Assembly: GCA_018340375.1 (NCBI GenBank)
Contig: JAFFJZ010000009.1
Coordinates: 11,486,501 to 11,550,500, forward strand
Source of the DNA: Gonatopus flavifemur
Taxonomy: Eukaryota > Arthropoda > Insecta > Hymenoptera > Dryinidae
Length of the DNA: 64,000 nucleotides
Reading direction: 5' to 3'
The notes under the pieces were generated by a model that searched no databases, was not told the DNA's origin, and worked only from the letters and a program-made list of their open reading frames with translations. Shown here piece after piece: positions 1 to 10,524 of this stretch. Made by a program: the position numbers and the translations under genes. The first letter of the stretch is position 1, and each line of letters begins with the position of its first letter.

Positions 1-733
1 CACACAATCGAAAATTGAGGTATTAGTTACACGGTAAACTGATATCGAATCGAATTATATAGAATTCGCGATCACCGCGTGGTGGAATTGAGTTATGAAA
101 AACTAGACGTATGTTGATTACATGCTTTTACAGTCACGGTTACAAAGCAACTGTCGAAGAGAGGGAAGAGTACTGAGGGAAGCGTATACACGTGATCGGG
201 TGTGAAATTTGGCGCGATACGATTTTGAAGGTAACATTACATAGAAGTCAGAACACGGTCACTGCACCCATTTCGATATTGATGAGACCTTGATAAATCG
301 AAAGCTTGATTCCTCAGCTTCAAAATCATACAAGTTTGAAAATAGGACGGAGAAATTTCCCCAAGGTACAGAGTTCCAAGTGTGTACGTATCGTACCTTG
401 AGTACGTGACGATCACACCATCGATTTTCAGTGTATTGTTTTATGAAAAAAATAATAATCAAATTCATTTTCTCAATTTTGCCTACCACATTGCTCAATA
501 CAACCATCTAGATTACCCCTTTCAAATGAATAATTGATTCACGACACACGGTCGAAGAAAATACGTCATACTTTATTAGAACATTATTGTAATAATTAGT
601 CATACCAATTTGTCATCTTGAACCCATCAAATTTCTTTTCATTGATAATCAATTTTTATGGAAACGTGGCTACTGTAACTGGTAAAAGTAACTGTAAGTA
701 GTGACTTTCTTTGTACAAGTTATAGTACTCTGA
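1..733. other. No gene recognised
   Basis: This stretch is AT-rich and holds only short frames without recognisable motifs. It lies downstream of the minus-strand AHGKG-family gene, so it may contain that gene's 3' UTR or the end of its transposon. No terminal inverted repeat matching the two related elements at 15.7-30.5 kb was found here. Confidence 0.5.
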
Positions 734-2228
734 TTATTTACAAAATTGAATTATTGCTACATAAATGTACAGAATGATATTCAACAATTTGCAGTATTTA
801 TAATCATCAACCTTCTGATCCTTCTGGAAAGTTTGTTCCTGCCGAAGAGTGAGTTCTAAGAATGAACGATAATGTTCCATAGGTGTCACACAATGGTATT
901 TGAGAGTTCCTGCTATCGTTTTTGCAGATGCAAATCGATTTTCAAGTGCTTTCGTAGCCTCTATATGAGTACTCTTTGGACTGAAAAAAATTACAGTTCC
1001 TTCCAAATGTTCTTTAGCCCACTGATAAAGAGCATCCGCAGTCAAAATTTGATTTTCATTTGATGATGCTTGCAGACTTGCACGTGCTGCAAGTCTCTTC
1101 GAATTCCCACCAATACCGTCGCAAGGTCCTTTGCCATGTGCACTTGCATTAAAATGCCTCTCAGTCGCAATTCCAAAATCATGTTCATGATGTAGAAGAT
1201 TCACAAAATTATATTTATTTTTAAAATGTTGCGATGCTCCATCAGTGAAGTAGAAGATTTTTTCACATTCAAACTTATCTTGCAAATACTTTGTAATAAT
1301 TTTTTGGAATTCATAAACAGCTACCGTATAATGAGTCAGATTATCAGACAAAATTGCTATAGTGCGATGTCTTAACTCATCTGTTCTGTAATAAATGACT
1401 GTTGTGAAAATGGTCACTTGCTTGTTATTCCAATGAAACGATTGAATAGCATTCTGAGCAATAAATGCGTACTTTTCAGCAAAATCACATGTAACTATGA
1501 ATTCTCCGGCCTTCAAATTATCCTTGAGATTCTTAAGAAAGGACGATTGCTCCTTTGCTATGAAAGCGTGAGATTTCAACTTATATAACCGTTCACAGAG
1601 ATCCTCCACAAAATCTCCTGCGTCTGCTATTTCAGTTTTCAAAGTGCTGCGATCAGTTTGTTGCCAAATTTGATATTCTGCTCTCTCAATGTACTGGTCT
1701 GTAAGATTCGATTGAAGAAAATCCTCAAAATTGTCTATTCCAGGACACGCTAAACACTTGTCTGGATAGCATTCAGAAGTAAGATTATCACATACGAGCA
1801 TTTTAATAACATCATGGTCAGAAGTCATGAGGAAATCTGTCGCAGACGTTAGTTTTTGTAAACTTATGGCATCTAGCATTGAATTCACGTTTTCATGATA
1901 AACACACACGCATACGGTATGAGTTCCAGAAGCTCCAGCGAGTACACAATTGCGAGGTCTGAGCTGTGAAAATTTCGATGAGCTCACATCAACTGTAGGA
2001 TTCTTCAATTTGAATGAAGAATACAATTCGGCAAGATTGCATAAAATCAATCTTTTTTGAACATGTTCACGCGTTCCATCATTAGTTTTGACCGAAACAT
2101 AATCCTTCATGCCTGGCAATATCCGGCTATTTTCCAAGTAAATCATCCAAGTAAATCTATTTCTCAAGTAATTCATCCAAGTAAAATGCTATGATGGAAT
2201 TTTCAATCTCGCAAGATAACCTTCGTCC
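734..2228 (-). pseudogene. AHGKG-family DDE-transposase-like gene, C-terminal part
   Basis: This is the larger part of a protein family that is abundant and mostly unannotated in arthropod genomes and is probably a DDE-type transposase (inference). Visible motifs in order are NSRILPGMKDYVSV, a Cys pair region CYPDKCLACPG, a first acidic site in VTCDFAEKYAF, a second in YFTDGASQHFKNKYNF, and HFNASAHGKGPCDGIGG near the C-terminus. The open frame starts at an internal ATG (2174-2176), but coding similarity continues upstream to 2228, where the Transib element begins. At about 2128-2190 a local tandem duplication of roughly 31-40 nt, built on TTACTTGGATGA-like units, puts the two parts in different frames. 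The N-terminal part lies at 9613-10524. The gene is therefore broken twice, once by the Transib and once by the duplication. Confidence 0.8.
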
Positions 2229-2263
2229 CACAGTGGGGCCAAACGCCAAAGAGCTGGCCAAAA
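2229..2263 (+). repeat. Transib left terminal inverted repeat, RSS-like
   Basis: A heptamer CACAGTG, identical to the consensus heptamer of vertebrate recombination signal sequences, is followed by 22 bases and then CCAAAACCC. That last string matches the consensus RSS nonamer ACAAAAACC at 7 of 9 positions. Confidence 0.9.
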
Positions 2264-2819
2264 CCCCAAAAATGAAGTGTGTAGTTGGGGATATTTGACC
2301 CTTGGGATAAGTAAGGTGATGTCCCAAGTATTGGAATTCTGATATAAGAAGATCTGATCCCCTCCCCCTGCCCTTGTGTACCAGTTGCGAAATACCCTCC
2401 TTGAAGTATAATCCGCGTGATTGAAAGACAGTAAAATAACGAGCATGTTCAAAAAGACGCTGTGTCTCGAAAAATGAACCGATTCAACTTTTTCAAATTG
2501 GAGTCTATTACTGAAACTATGTAGAATACGATAAAAATTGAGAGAATATCAATTTCATGAGTGGAAAATACTGACAGAGCAATGATTGGATGTAATTTCT
2601 ATATCTATAAATGAGAAAATGTGTTTGGTTTTTGAAGGAATAGTAGAGAATTACGCAAAATTACGTCGTTTAACTTATTGGAGGTGATAGATGGGACTCT
2701 TACCTAAACATCAGAAAAAAAAACGGCTGCCCATGTCTGCCCCTAAGCAATTCCGCCATGTTTTTGTGCAGGAAATCACAAAAAATTAGACGGAGTGATG
2801 AGGAGTCCTTAGATCCGTC

Positions 2820-3300
2820 TGAAACTTGATATGCAGGAGTTTGTGGGGTCGCTGATTATGAATCCGTTGTCTTCATTTCGGAATTCAAAATGGCGGATCC
2901 AATATGGCGGACGACAATTGAAAGAAATTATCGGATTTTCTTCAAATTCGTTACCCAGGGGTTTCTGAGTTCGCTGATTACGAATCCGTTGTTTGAATTT
3001 CGAAATTCAAAATGGCGGATCCAATATGGCGGATGAAAATTGAAAAAATCATCGGATTGCCCTCAAACTCGGTACCCTGAGGTTTTTAAGGTCGCTGATT
3101 CCGAATCTGGTGTCTGAATTCCGGAATTCAGAATGGCGGATCCAGTTTGGCAGGAAAAAATTGAAAAAATCATCAGATTTCCTTCAAACTCGGTATCCAG
3201 GGTTTTGTGGGGTCATTGATTACGAATCAGTTGTCAAATTCCGAGAATCAAAGATAGCGTATCTAATATGGTGGACACAAAACTCAGAATTCAGTAGATT
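2820..3300 (+). repeat. Tandem array of ~121-bp repeat (ATGGCGGATCCAATATGG)
   Basis: Four diverged units lie in direct orientation. The shared TCGCTGATT-like anchor occurs at 2849, 2971 and 3092 and in altered form at 3213, a spacing of 121-122 bp. Each unit carries ATGGCGGATCCAATATGGCGG or a close variant. One inverted unit lies at the other end of the Transib (9460-9535), so the repeat is part of the element's subterminal structure. Related units form the ends of the two palindromic elements at 15.7-20.5 and 25.5-30.5 kb. Confidence 0.85.
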
Positions 3301-3443
3301 CGCTTCGAATTTTATCTCAACGTTAGTATGTGTTTTATTTCCAGTGTACATTTGCTGCACGAGGAAAACTGTATGAGATTGATTACCATTCGTTTTTCTT
3401 CTCATCGCGGGCTTAGGGTACACAAAACCCAGAAATCATTGAT

Positions 3444-3651
3444 ATTTAGGAAGATGATGAACCATTGAGAGAAAAACAGTATTGCTGGAGAATATTCGTA
3501 GTGAATTTACTATGAGTTGATGAATTCACTATGGGAAATGACAATAAAACTACCAACATTTAGTATTATTACTACGAATTTTTGGTAACTTCACTGCTAA
3601 CATTCTTCAGCGATGCTCTTTTTCCCTAAAGTAACCGTCATTTTCCTAAAT
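3444..3651. mobile_element. Foldback element inside Transib
   Basis: The two arms are imperfect inverted copies: ATTTAGGAAGATGATGAACC at the left against the reverse complement of the right end, ATTTAGGAAAATGACGGTTA. Related sequence occurs in the foldback at 55141-55570. It sits between the Transib left end and its gene and has no coding potential. Confidence 0.7.
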
Positions 3652-5674
3652 GTTTATAAATGTTATTCAAGTATTGATATCTCTTTTCTTTTCGTAAACT
3701 GAATCATGACTCGCGATTTGGTGATCGTTCTTATGTTAACCTATCGTTTCCATGGCAACGTAAATAGTTGGTTGTAATCGGTCTGATTTCAAATGGTGCT
3801 TATCACAATTGTGCAATAGCTGTCACCGAATTCTTCCTCTTGCTAGTAATCGTTACCGTAAACTTTTTTCCGCGTGCAAGTTTGGAGCTTGGTGAATATT
3901 TTTCGTTTTTTAAAATCATTCAATGTTAACATACAATTCCAAATGAGATGGATTCCGCTGCCATAGGTGAGTGTTTCAACAACCTATATTTTCTTAGTAG
4001 TTTAATTTGAACAGTTGACTGCAAAAAAAATTAGCTTAAGAGGGTTGAATCCAACCCAAGAAAATTAGGAAAATTTTTAGAAACACATGGGGTTTCTGTA
4101 GCGAATTTTATCGAATTCTACAACGTTTGTAGATTTCAAAGATGATTCAATATCTATGATTCGGAGAGAGATGTACAATATTTTGAGGAGCAGTCCTCTA
4201 CCTACGTTGGATGGAAAGTTCACTTTCCTTCAAGGAAAAATCATCGAGATAACGTGTTGTCCGGATAACAAAACTACAGAGATCTCTAACCTCTTATCTA
4301 CTTCTAAATGTGTATTTAAAAAGAGATGGGAATCTTCTCAAAGGACCGAAGAACGATTTCTTAAAAATAATGAAGAATGGTTAAAACAAGAGGTAGTGTT
4401 TTGTACTTTCAGGAATCCCCATTCTGTAACTGTTCACACGCAAGTGGGAAGACCTCTTGTTGAATTCAACGAATGTTCAGAAAGAACGAAACGTAGGAAA
4501 ACGGAGAATATCAGAGTAAATACTTCCATCTCAGAGCTGTCTTACGCCACACAAATGTGTTTGAGAACGTCTGGACAGATCGAAGCCGCAAGAATTGTAA
4601 AGGATGTTACATCTTCTGATCCTGAGCTTTTCAAAATGTATATGGAAGGTTATCAAACTTTCAAGCGAAATGAGCCAAAGATGTTGAATGATGAAGATGC
4701 TCTAGCTCTCCTAGTAGATGCCGAGCTCTCAAAACATCAGTACTGCTTATTGCGTGAAGCTGATCCGCAGAAATTTCCACCTTATAAAAAAATTCAACTG
4801 GCCAAACGCATGTGTTTCCCTGACAAGGAATTTATTCAAATAACAGAAACCTGCGCTGTTGTGCAACTACAAGCACTTCTTGATCACACAGCTACACGTA
4901 TTTTAAAGCTACAGAATTCGGTTTTGTCAACTTTATCTGATGAAGAGTTACAAAACCTGGTACTTATTTCCAAATGGGGGTTTGATGGGAGCTCTGGCCA
5001 CTCCTCATACAAACAAGCATATCAAAGTTCGGAAGCCAGTGATTCCGCTGTGTTCATTACTTCACTTGTGCCTCTCCGCCTACACTGCAATTCAAAAATA
5101 ATTTGGCAGAATCCAAGGCCATCATCAACCAGATTTTGTAGGCCAATCAGAATAGAGTTTGTGAAAGAATCAACTGAAGTTTCGGTTGCAGAGAAGCTAC
5201 GGGTTGATAATGAAATAGAAAATCTGAGGGCTACTTCTTTCAGAACTGATGAAAAACATGTTTCAGTGAAACATGAGATGATTTTTTCTATGGTAGACGG
5301 GAAGGTATGCAATGCCATAACTGAGACAACCTATACCCAGGAGTGCTATTTATGTGGTGCCACATCCAAGGAATTCAACAAAATTGATTATATAGTATCC
5401 AGGCCGGTCAAAACCGAAAACCTCCAGTTTGTTTCGTCTTGTCTACACGGCTGGATACGATTTTTTGAGAGCCTCCTGCATTTGTCTCATAAGCTACCTA
5501 TTCAGAAGTGGCAAGCACGAAAACAAGATAAAGCTTCGGTGGAAGAACGAAAAAAGGTTGTACAAAAAAGTTTTAAAGAAAAATGTGGCCTCATTGTCGA
5601 TGTTCCTAAGCCAGGGTTTGGGAACTCAAATGATGGGAATACCGCTAGGCGATTTTTCGCACAACCTGAAGTTT

Positions 5675-5685
5675 CTGCCGAAATC
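5675..5685 (+). repeat. Target site duplication of LINE, left copy
   Basis: CTGCCGAAATC occurs here and again at 8459-8469, exactly bounding the LINE. The coding frame of the Transib gene continues from this copy directly to position 8470 (AEI followed by TGVD). Confidence 0.92.
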
Positions 5686-5739
5686 ATCATCATCATCATC
5701 ATGAAGTAATCAGTATTACGACTGGTTTGATGAAACCCT

Positions 5740-7084
5740 CCACCCCTGTCTATTATCCGCCAAACGTTTAATTTCTACATATCTACTACATCCCCTGTCT
5801 TGTACGATTTGCTTCATATAACTTGCTCTAATGGTGTTGTTCTAACTCAGTACTACTCGTGGCCAGTATAGCTATGTCATCCGCGAATCTCAACATACTT
5901 ATATTTTCTCCCTGAATCTGTTATTTCGATTGAATTTCCTCCTTCACTTCGTTCATTGCTTCTTCTATATATAAATTGAACATCAGTGGCGATAATGAGC
6001 ATCCTCGTCTCACCCCTCTTCTTATTTGTGCTTCCCCTTCCTGACCCTCTATGTCTATTATTGCACTTTGATTCTTATATAATTCGTATATTATTCTTCT
6101 ATCTTTATAATTTATTCCCACCTTCTTCAGGATCGCAAACATCTCCTCCCAGTCCACATTATCGAAAGCCTTTTGTATATCTACAAAACCTATGTACACA
6201 GATTCCTTCAGCGCTATCCTTTTCTCTATTACTGCCCTGAGTGCTAAGATTGCTTCTCGCGTTCCCCTATTTTTTCTAAAACCAAACTGATCCTCTGCCA
6301 ACCTACTCTCTATTTTATTTTCCATCCTCCTGTATATAATATTGGTCAGTATTTTCGAAGCATGTGAAGTTAAACTGATCGTCCTGTAGTTCTCGCATTT
6401 GTATGCCCCTTGTTTTTTCGGGATAGCGACAATTTTATTCTTTTGGAAATCTTCCGGTACTTCTCCTTTTTCGTACATATCTCTAATCAATTCAAACAGT
6501 GCGTCGCGAGTTCCTTCACTGGAGGCTTTTATAAGGTCCGCACTTATGCCATCTATGCCTGGCGCTTTATTATTTTTCAATTCTTTCAAAGCCTTGTCGA
6601 ATTCTGATCTCAATATCGAATCTCCCAATTCTTCCTCATCTACATCCTCCTCCTTCTCTAATAGTGCTATATCATCGTTTCCTCTATACAAGTCTTCCAA
6701 ATGATTGATCCACTGTTCTATTTCCTCTTCCGTTTTCATCAATTGTCGTCCTAGAGAGTTTCTAATCTTATTGCTTCTAGATTTAATTTGTCCGAAAAAT
6801 CTTTTAATAATCCTATATGCTTCATCTATTTTTCCTAAATGCAATCTTATTTCTATTTCCTGACATTTCTCTTCTAACCACTGTTCTTTTGCTTTCCTTG
6901 ATTCTCTTATTATTTTATTTCTCAATGATTTGTATCGTTGCTGGCCTTCTTGGCTATCATTATTCTTGTATTTTCTTCTTTCATTTATCAATTCTAAAAT
7001 TTCTCCCGTTATCCATGGGTTTTTAGCTTCTACTCCATCATTCTTCAAAATCTTATCCGCACATTCTCTTATATTCCCCTTCAT
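5740..7084 (-). pseudogene. RTE-like LINE reverse transcriptase domain
   Basis: The frame from 7084 to 5921 contains RT motifs KNNKAPGIDGISADLIK, NYRTISLTSHASKIL, DQFGFRKNRGTREAI, FVDIQKAFDNVDW and RRGVRRGCSLSPLMFNLYIE. A TAA stop at 5921-5923 is followed in the same frame by MLRFADDIAIL, which holds the catalytic FADD box, and then by another stop 20-odd codons on. The endonuclease frame just upstream is in a different phase, although the family normally encodes both in one ORF. A frameshift at about 7085-7091 plus the two stops make this a dead copy. Confidence 0.88.
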
Positions 7085-7090
7085 CTTTGT

Positions 7091-8110
7091 TCATCTCCTC
7101 TCTATTCCCAAGTCCTTCATTTTTTGATCTCCCAATTTTTCATCCAACATTTTCTCGAATGCCTCATGTGTTTGTTTTTGCTTGAGGTTCTTCAAATTCC
7201 ATCTTTTCTGCATTTTCCTTTTCTTCTTCAGAGATTTGAATTTCAGAGAACATTTCATCATCAACATATTATGATCACTATCTATATCTGCACCGGGATA
7301 AGTTTCACAGTTTTTCACTTGGTTGTTAAATCTTTGTTTCACTAATATGTAATCAATTTGGTATCTTGCTGTATCTCCTGGCATTTTCCAAGTGTAGATT
7401 CTTCTTGGATGATTTCCGAATAAAGTGTTTGTGATAACCATCTTATGATTTTCACAAAATTCGACTAAACGTTGTCCTCTATCGTTCCTCCTCTCTAACG
7501 CGAAATCTCCTATAATGTTGTCCCCTTTTCCTTGTCCTACTACCGCATTCCAATCCCCCATCACTATCAAATTCTCTTCTCCCTTCACATATTCTATCAC
7601 TTCTTCTATTTCTTCGTACGTTTTTTCAATATCTTCCTCCAAATATGCAGATGTGGGCATGTATACTTGGACTATGACAGTGTCTACCGGTTTTGTTCTG
7701 ATTCTAACCATCATCACACGTTTATTATGTTGCAAATAATTTTCTATTCTATTTCCTACTCTTTTATGCATTACAATTCCTACACCTGCTTGACCGTTCT
7801 TTGATCCTGTATGAATTATTCTATAATCCCCACTCCAGAAATCGCCCTCTTGTGGCCATCTCATTTCGCTGATCCCCATCACGTCTATATTCAACCTATT
7901 CATTTCTAATTCCAAATTTTCTAATTTTCCCGCTTGCCTCAGTGATCTAACATTCCACGCTCCGACTCGAAGAATGTTGTTTCTTTTCCCTATCCTATTC
8001 TTCGGTTTCCGTTCCTTGCTGATGAAGCTTCCACGAGCAGCCTCCACCCGGAGATCCGAACGGGAGACTAGTTTACCTCCGGAATATTTTACCCGAGAGA
8101 GCGCCATCAT
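7091..8110 (-). CDS. RTE-like LINE endonuclease domain
   Basis: The 339-codon frame starts at ATG 8108-8110 and encodes an apurinic/apyrimidinic-type endonuclease that would nick target DNA for target-primed reverse transcription. Visible motifs are GAWNVRSLRQAGKLENLE, MGISEMRW, VMGDWNAVVGQGKGDNIIG, YTWKMPGDTARYQIDYILV and the catalytic-end box DSDHNMLMM. The domain itself looks uninterrupted. It stops at GIERR six bases before the RT frame begins in another phase, so the original fusion ORF is broken. The clade is given as RTE-like from the endonuclease motifs and the trinucleotide tail; the exact clade is an inference. Confidence 0.88.
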   Translation of the reverse strand: MMALSRVKYSGGKLVSRSDLRVEAARGSFISKERKPKNRIGKRNNILRVGAWNVRSLRQAGKLENLELEMNRLNIDVMGISEMRWPQEGDFWSGDYRIIHTGSKNGQAGVGIVMHKRVGNRIENYLQHNKRVMMVRIRTKPVDTVIVQVYMPTSAYLEEDIEKTYEEIEEVIEYVKGEENLIVMGDWNAVVGQGKGDNIIGDFALERRNDRGQRLVEFCENHKMVITNTLFGNHPRRIYTWKMPGDTARYQIDYILVKQRFNNQVKNCETYPGADIDSDHNMLMMKCSLKFKSLKKKRKMQKRWNLKNLKQKQTHEAFEKMLDEKLGDQKMKDLGIERR

Positions 8111-9459
8111 GTATTTATTAATTTTTTTGTTTGTTCTTGTTACATAATATTCCAGGTTAGAAAAAAGGTTTCATTTCCTCGGGGGAGTATTGAAACATGT
8201 CAAGGAAGGTAGTTTCCCCTTGCTTTCCTTCCGTTTGATTTTACCGATGTTTCTGGCATTAGGATGATTTCGTTTCTCTCAGTTTGTATTCTTTCTCTTG
8301 AGTAGTTTATCCCACTCAAAAAAAAAGATCCAACTCTGAGATACTTATCCTCCCCACCACGTGAAGGAAGCAGATACTACCAGGGATGGATAAAAAGGAT
8401 ATCAAGGACAGGTATCATGAATATCCCCCTGGAAGACCCGCAATCATCCACGGGGAGGCTGCCGAAATCACAGGGGTGGATGTCAACCTAATACAACGAC
8501 TTCGTGTAGTATTAGCTACCGTTTCAAGTGGCCATGCAATAGACGTTGAAAAATTTCGGAGTTACGCTTTAGACACGGCACGCTACTACGCGACAAAATA
8601 TCCGTGGTACCCAATGTCACCTACGATGCACAAGTTTTTGATCCACGGACCTGAAATCATTGCATCTGCTCTTCTACCTATAGGCCAATTGACTGAGGAA
8701 GCACAAGAGGCTCGTAACAAAGATTTTAAAAGGTGAAAATGATGTATATCACTTAATAATAGTCTATATTTGTCACAGTGGACTCGACACTTTGAAGGGA
8801 AAAATTTGACTTCTCAAGTACTGCAATCAGTTTGATACATTGCACAATACGTTTTTGACTACTAGGCAAACTATATATTTATGGTAACCACGAGAATACA
8901 TGTTCGCGAAGATTGTTTTGTCCTGGTAAGGAATTCGGCGAATTATGAATATTCATATACTTTTTTTCATTATTAAGCCACATTGTTCATCCTCTGGAAA
9001 CATGAATTCATAGACTAGAAAACAATTTTGAGAATCAAGTAAACTTATGAATTAGAGGATTTATTCAAAACTTTATACTGATGACCCCAAAGTGCAGCTG
9101 CTTTCTGTTTTTCCTTGATTTTGCTTGTCATGTTGAGATCAAAAGCTTTAACGGTGTCGATGAATACATAATTATATTCAAGTATCTTAACAACATTCAT
9201 TTCCAAAGGTACCGAGAGCATCACTCCAGGAAATGCAGTAGAGAAAAAACGAATGAAGACATTTTTAAATGGTTCCCTTTGAGTTCTGATCCAATGTTAT
9301 CGAGTAAAAGACAGTTCCCCAAGAGAAAACTAAAGTTTCTCCCTAGAGACGTGTTAAGTTTGATCAAAACTCCGGATATACTTGATAAAGACAACGTAAC
9401 TTTCCCATTATCTTCCTCTGAGAGTGAAGAAGAAGACTGATCTGAGTAAAAAAAGTGTG

Positions 9460-9535
9460 GCAAAAGTAAACATATTCGCCATTTCGAATTTTGAAATTCT
9501 GACAACGGATTCGTAATCAGTGACCCCATAAACTT
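9460..9535 (-). repeat. Inverted single unit of the ~121-bp repeat
   Basis: This is the reverse complement of the GCTGATTACGAATCCGTTGT-type unit found four times at 2820-3300. It lies just downstream of the transposase stop codon and just inside the Transib right end. Confidence 0.8.
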
Positions 9536-9577
9536 CTCGAGTACGAAGTCGCAAGCAAATTTGAGAGCCCCTTATAA

Positions 9578-9612
9578 TTTTGTCCAGCTTTTTGGCATTT
9601 GGCCCCACTGTG
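9578..9612 (-). repeat. Transib right terminal inverted repeat, RSS-like
   Basis: Read inwards from 9612 it is CACAGTG, 22 bases, then ACAAAATTA, which matches the RSS nonamer consensus at 6 of 9 positions. The spacer length equals that of the left end. An open frame running through it is AHGKG-gene coding read into transposon sequence. Confidence 0.9.
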
Positions 9613-9974
9613 CGTCCTCTCTTTGGATTTGGTGATGTTAGAATCCCGTTTTCAGCTACCAACTGTATGGCTTTCCTAACTTGACGTTCCGAAGCGTTGA
9701 ATTCAGTAGCCAATGTCCTTCGTCCCCATGATTTTGGAGCGAAGGTTAGAAGCAAAATCTTTTCTGAGTAACTGGAAGACTGTTTGAATTTTTCTTTGAT
9801 TTGATGGAGAACTTCAATAGCTGATTCATGATGTTTTATTTGACACTTTCGATTTGAATTCTCAGACATTTTTGTTGATGGAACGGAAAAATCTTCTTCA
9901 TTTATATCAAAAGTGTCCTCCTCGTTGATTCCAAGGTGTGGGACATCCTCCTCTTCTTCGAATAATGTTTGATC
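9613..9974 (-). pseudogene. AHGKG-family gene, second exon (N-terminal part)
   Basis: This exon starts after an acceptor TCTTAG and opens with an acidic stretch (LFEEEEDVPHLGINEED), then SENSNRKC, a helical region and FAPKSWGRRTLATEFNASER, which is conserved in the copies at 18.0 and 28.5 kb. It stops at the Transib target site (CGTCC, 9613-9617) after NPKRG. The rest of the protein is at 734-2228. The conserved SW/RRTLATEF segment probably forms a DNA-binding helical domain (inference). Confidence 0.78.
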
Positions 9975-10063
9975 CTAAGAAATAATAGAAATTTCTCAAT
10001 TATCCCAGTTTTCTCCTAATTGGAACATTTTGGGGCTGCACTGAGGAGAATAAATAGTGGACT

Positions 10064-10220
10064 CAACTACGCACGACAGTTGGATATGTTCAAATGCGAT
10101 ACTTCTTTGATTCAATTAGATTTGTAGTTGACTCAACTACGAATACTTGAATGAACCTTGAATTCAAATTGAATCGACGAAGGATTGTATTTGAACGTAT
10201 CCAACTGTCGTGCGTAGTTG
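10064..10220. mobile_element. Short foldback element (MITE-like)
   Basis: The 32-bp ends are inverted copies with one or two mismatches: CAACTACGCACGACAGTTGG at the left against the reverse complement of the right end. It sits in the intron between exons 1 and 2 of the AHGKG gene. No clear target duplication was found. Confidence 0.75.
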
Positions 10221-10365
10221 CCTCCATTATTTTTTTTCTCAATGTATACTGTGTACTTTTTTGATGAATCGAATAATAAAGCGGAACTACCTCAAGTGAA
10301 TTATTCTCGCATGTATCCATCCGAATATATTGGACATCGTACAAAGGTGACATTGAAGACAGTAC

Positions 10366-10524
10366 AGTCATGTCTTCCCTGCATCTACTACATATTCGGG
10401 TATCAGAGGGTAGATGATATTTTTTTCTCAGATTTGAAGATAAGGTTCGAAGATCTGAAGATTTTTTGTGACAGGGATATTGGAATGGATTGGAACAACG
10501 ATCACCTGAACTCCTTTGTTTCAT
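10366..10524 (-). pseudogene. AHGKG-family gene, first exon (zinc-binding N-terminus)
   Basis: ATG at 10522-10524 opens 53 codons with DRCSNPFQYPCH and RICSRCREDM. The Cys/His pattern corresponds to RCANPF...GH...VCAAC at the start of the copy at 17.6 kb, so it is probably a small zinc-binding domain. The proposed donor is ACT|GTACTG at 10366/10365. It is in phase 0 and matches the phase-0 acceptor of the exon at 9974. Confidence 0.65.

Larger units (their letters stand above)
5686..8458 (-). mobile_element. RTE-like non-LTR retrotransposon
   Basis: This is a LINE in antisense orientation to the Transib gene. Its 3' end (5686-5703 on the plus strand) is a short ATC/GAT trinucleotide tail, typical of RTE/BovB-type elements. 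It has an AP-like endonuclease frame followed by a reverse transcriptase frame. The 5' UTR lies at about 8111-8458. Eleven-base target duplications flank it. The RT region between about 5740 and 5900 looks shortened, so a deletion near the 3' end of the ORF is likely and the copy is not autonomous. Confidence 0.88.
3948..9440 (+). pseudogene. Transib transposase (RAG1-like), disrupted by a LINE
   Basis: Proposed exons are 3948-3966, 4133-5685, 8470-8732 and 9209-9440, with the LINE and one target copy (5686-8469) left out. Together they give 2067 nt, 688 codons plus stop, with no internal stop. This endonuclease/strand-transferase family is related to RAG1 of V(D)J recombination. Model residues matching the RAG1 active site are D291 (KWGFDGSSGHS), D395 (MVDGKVCNA) and E604 (EEAQEARNK). 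The zinc ligands correspond to C411 and C414 (CYLCG) and H578 and H583 (MHKFLIHG). D-to-D spacing is 104 residues, against 108 in RAG1. Intron 1 (3967-4132) starts GTGAGT and its acceptor was chosen because it keeps the frame. The last intron (8733-9208) starts GTGAAA and ends AAAG. Apart from the LINE insertion nothing looks damaged, so the copy was probably functional until then. The C-terminal tail is acidic (SSSESEEED). Confidence 0.9.
2229..9612 (+). mobile_element. Complete Transib transposon (RAG1-like), with LINE insertion
   Basis: The element starts CACAGTGGGGCCAAA at 2229, and the reverse complement of its other end, finishing at 9612, starts with the same 15 bases. The two ends match at 32 of 35 positions. 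It is flanked by perfect 5-bp direct repeats CGTCC at 2224-2228 and 9613-9617. A GC-rich 5-bp duplication and CAC-starting ends are Transib hallmarks. It carries a RAG1-like transposase gene (3948-9440) and inverted subterminal copies of a ~121-bp repeat. Taking out one TSD copy plus the element joins the two halves of the AHGKG gene in the correct phase across the site (NPKRG followed by RRLSCEIENS), which proves insertion into that gene. Without the LINE and one copy of its duplicated target the element would be about 4.6 kb. Confidence 0.93.

Noticed and set aside
5683..5709. C-terminal run of isoleucines at the end of the long frame starting at 4156
   Set aside because: The isoleucines are the antisense reading of the LINE's trinucleotide tail, not transposase sequence.
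5986..7804. Several plus-strand frames across the LINE
   Set aside because: They mirror the endonuclease and RT frames on the minus strand and have no motifs.
9408..9612. Continuation of the AHGKG N-terminal frame through TVGPNAKKLDKI
   Set aside because: These codons are the Transib terminal repeat read through; the true continuation is at 2228 and below.
2229..9612. A host RAG1 or V(D)J-type immune locus
   Set aside because: The gene lies between transposon ends with a target duplication, has no RAG2 partner and no receptor segments. It is a Transib.
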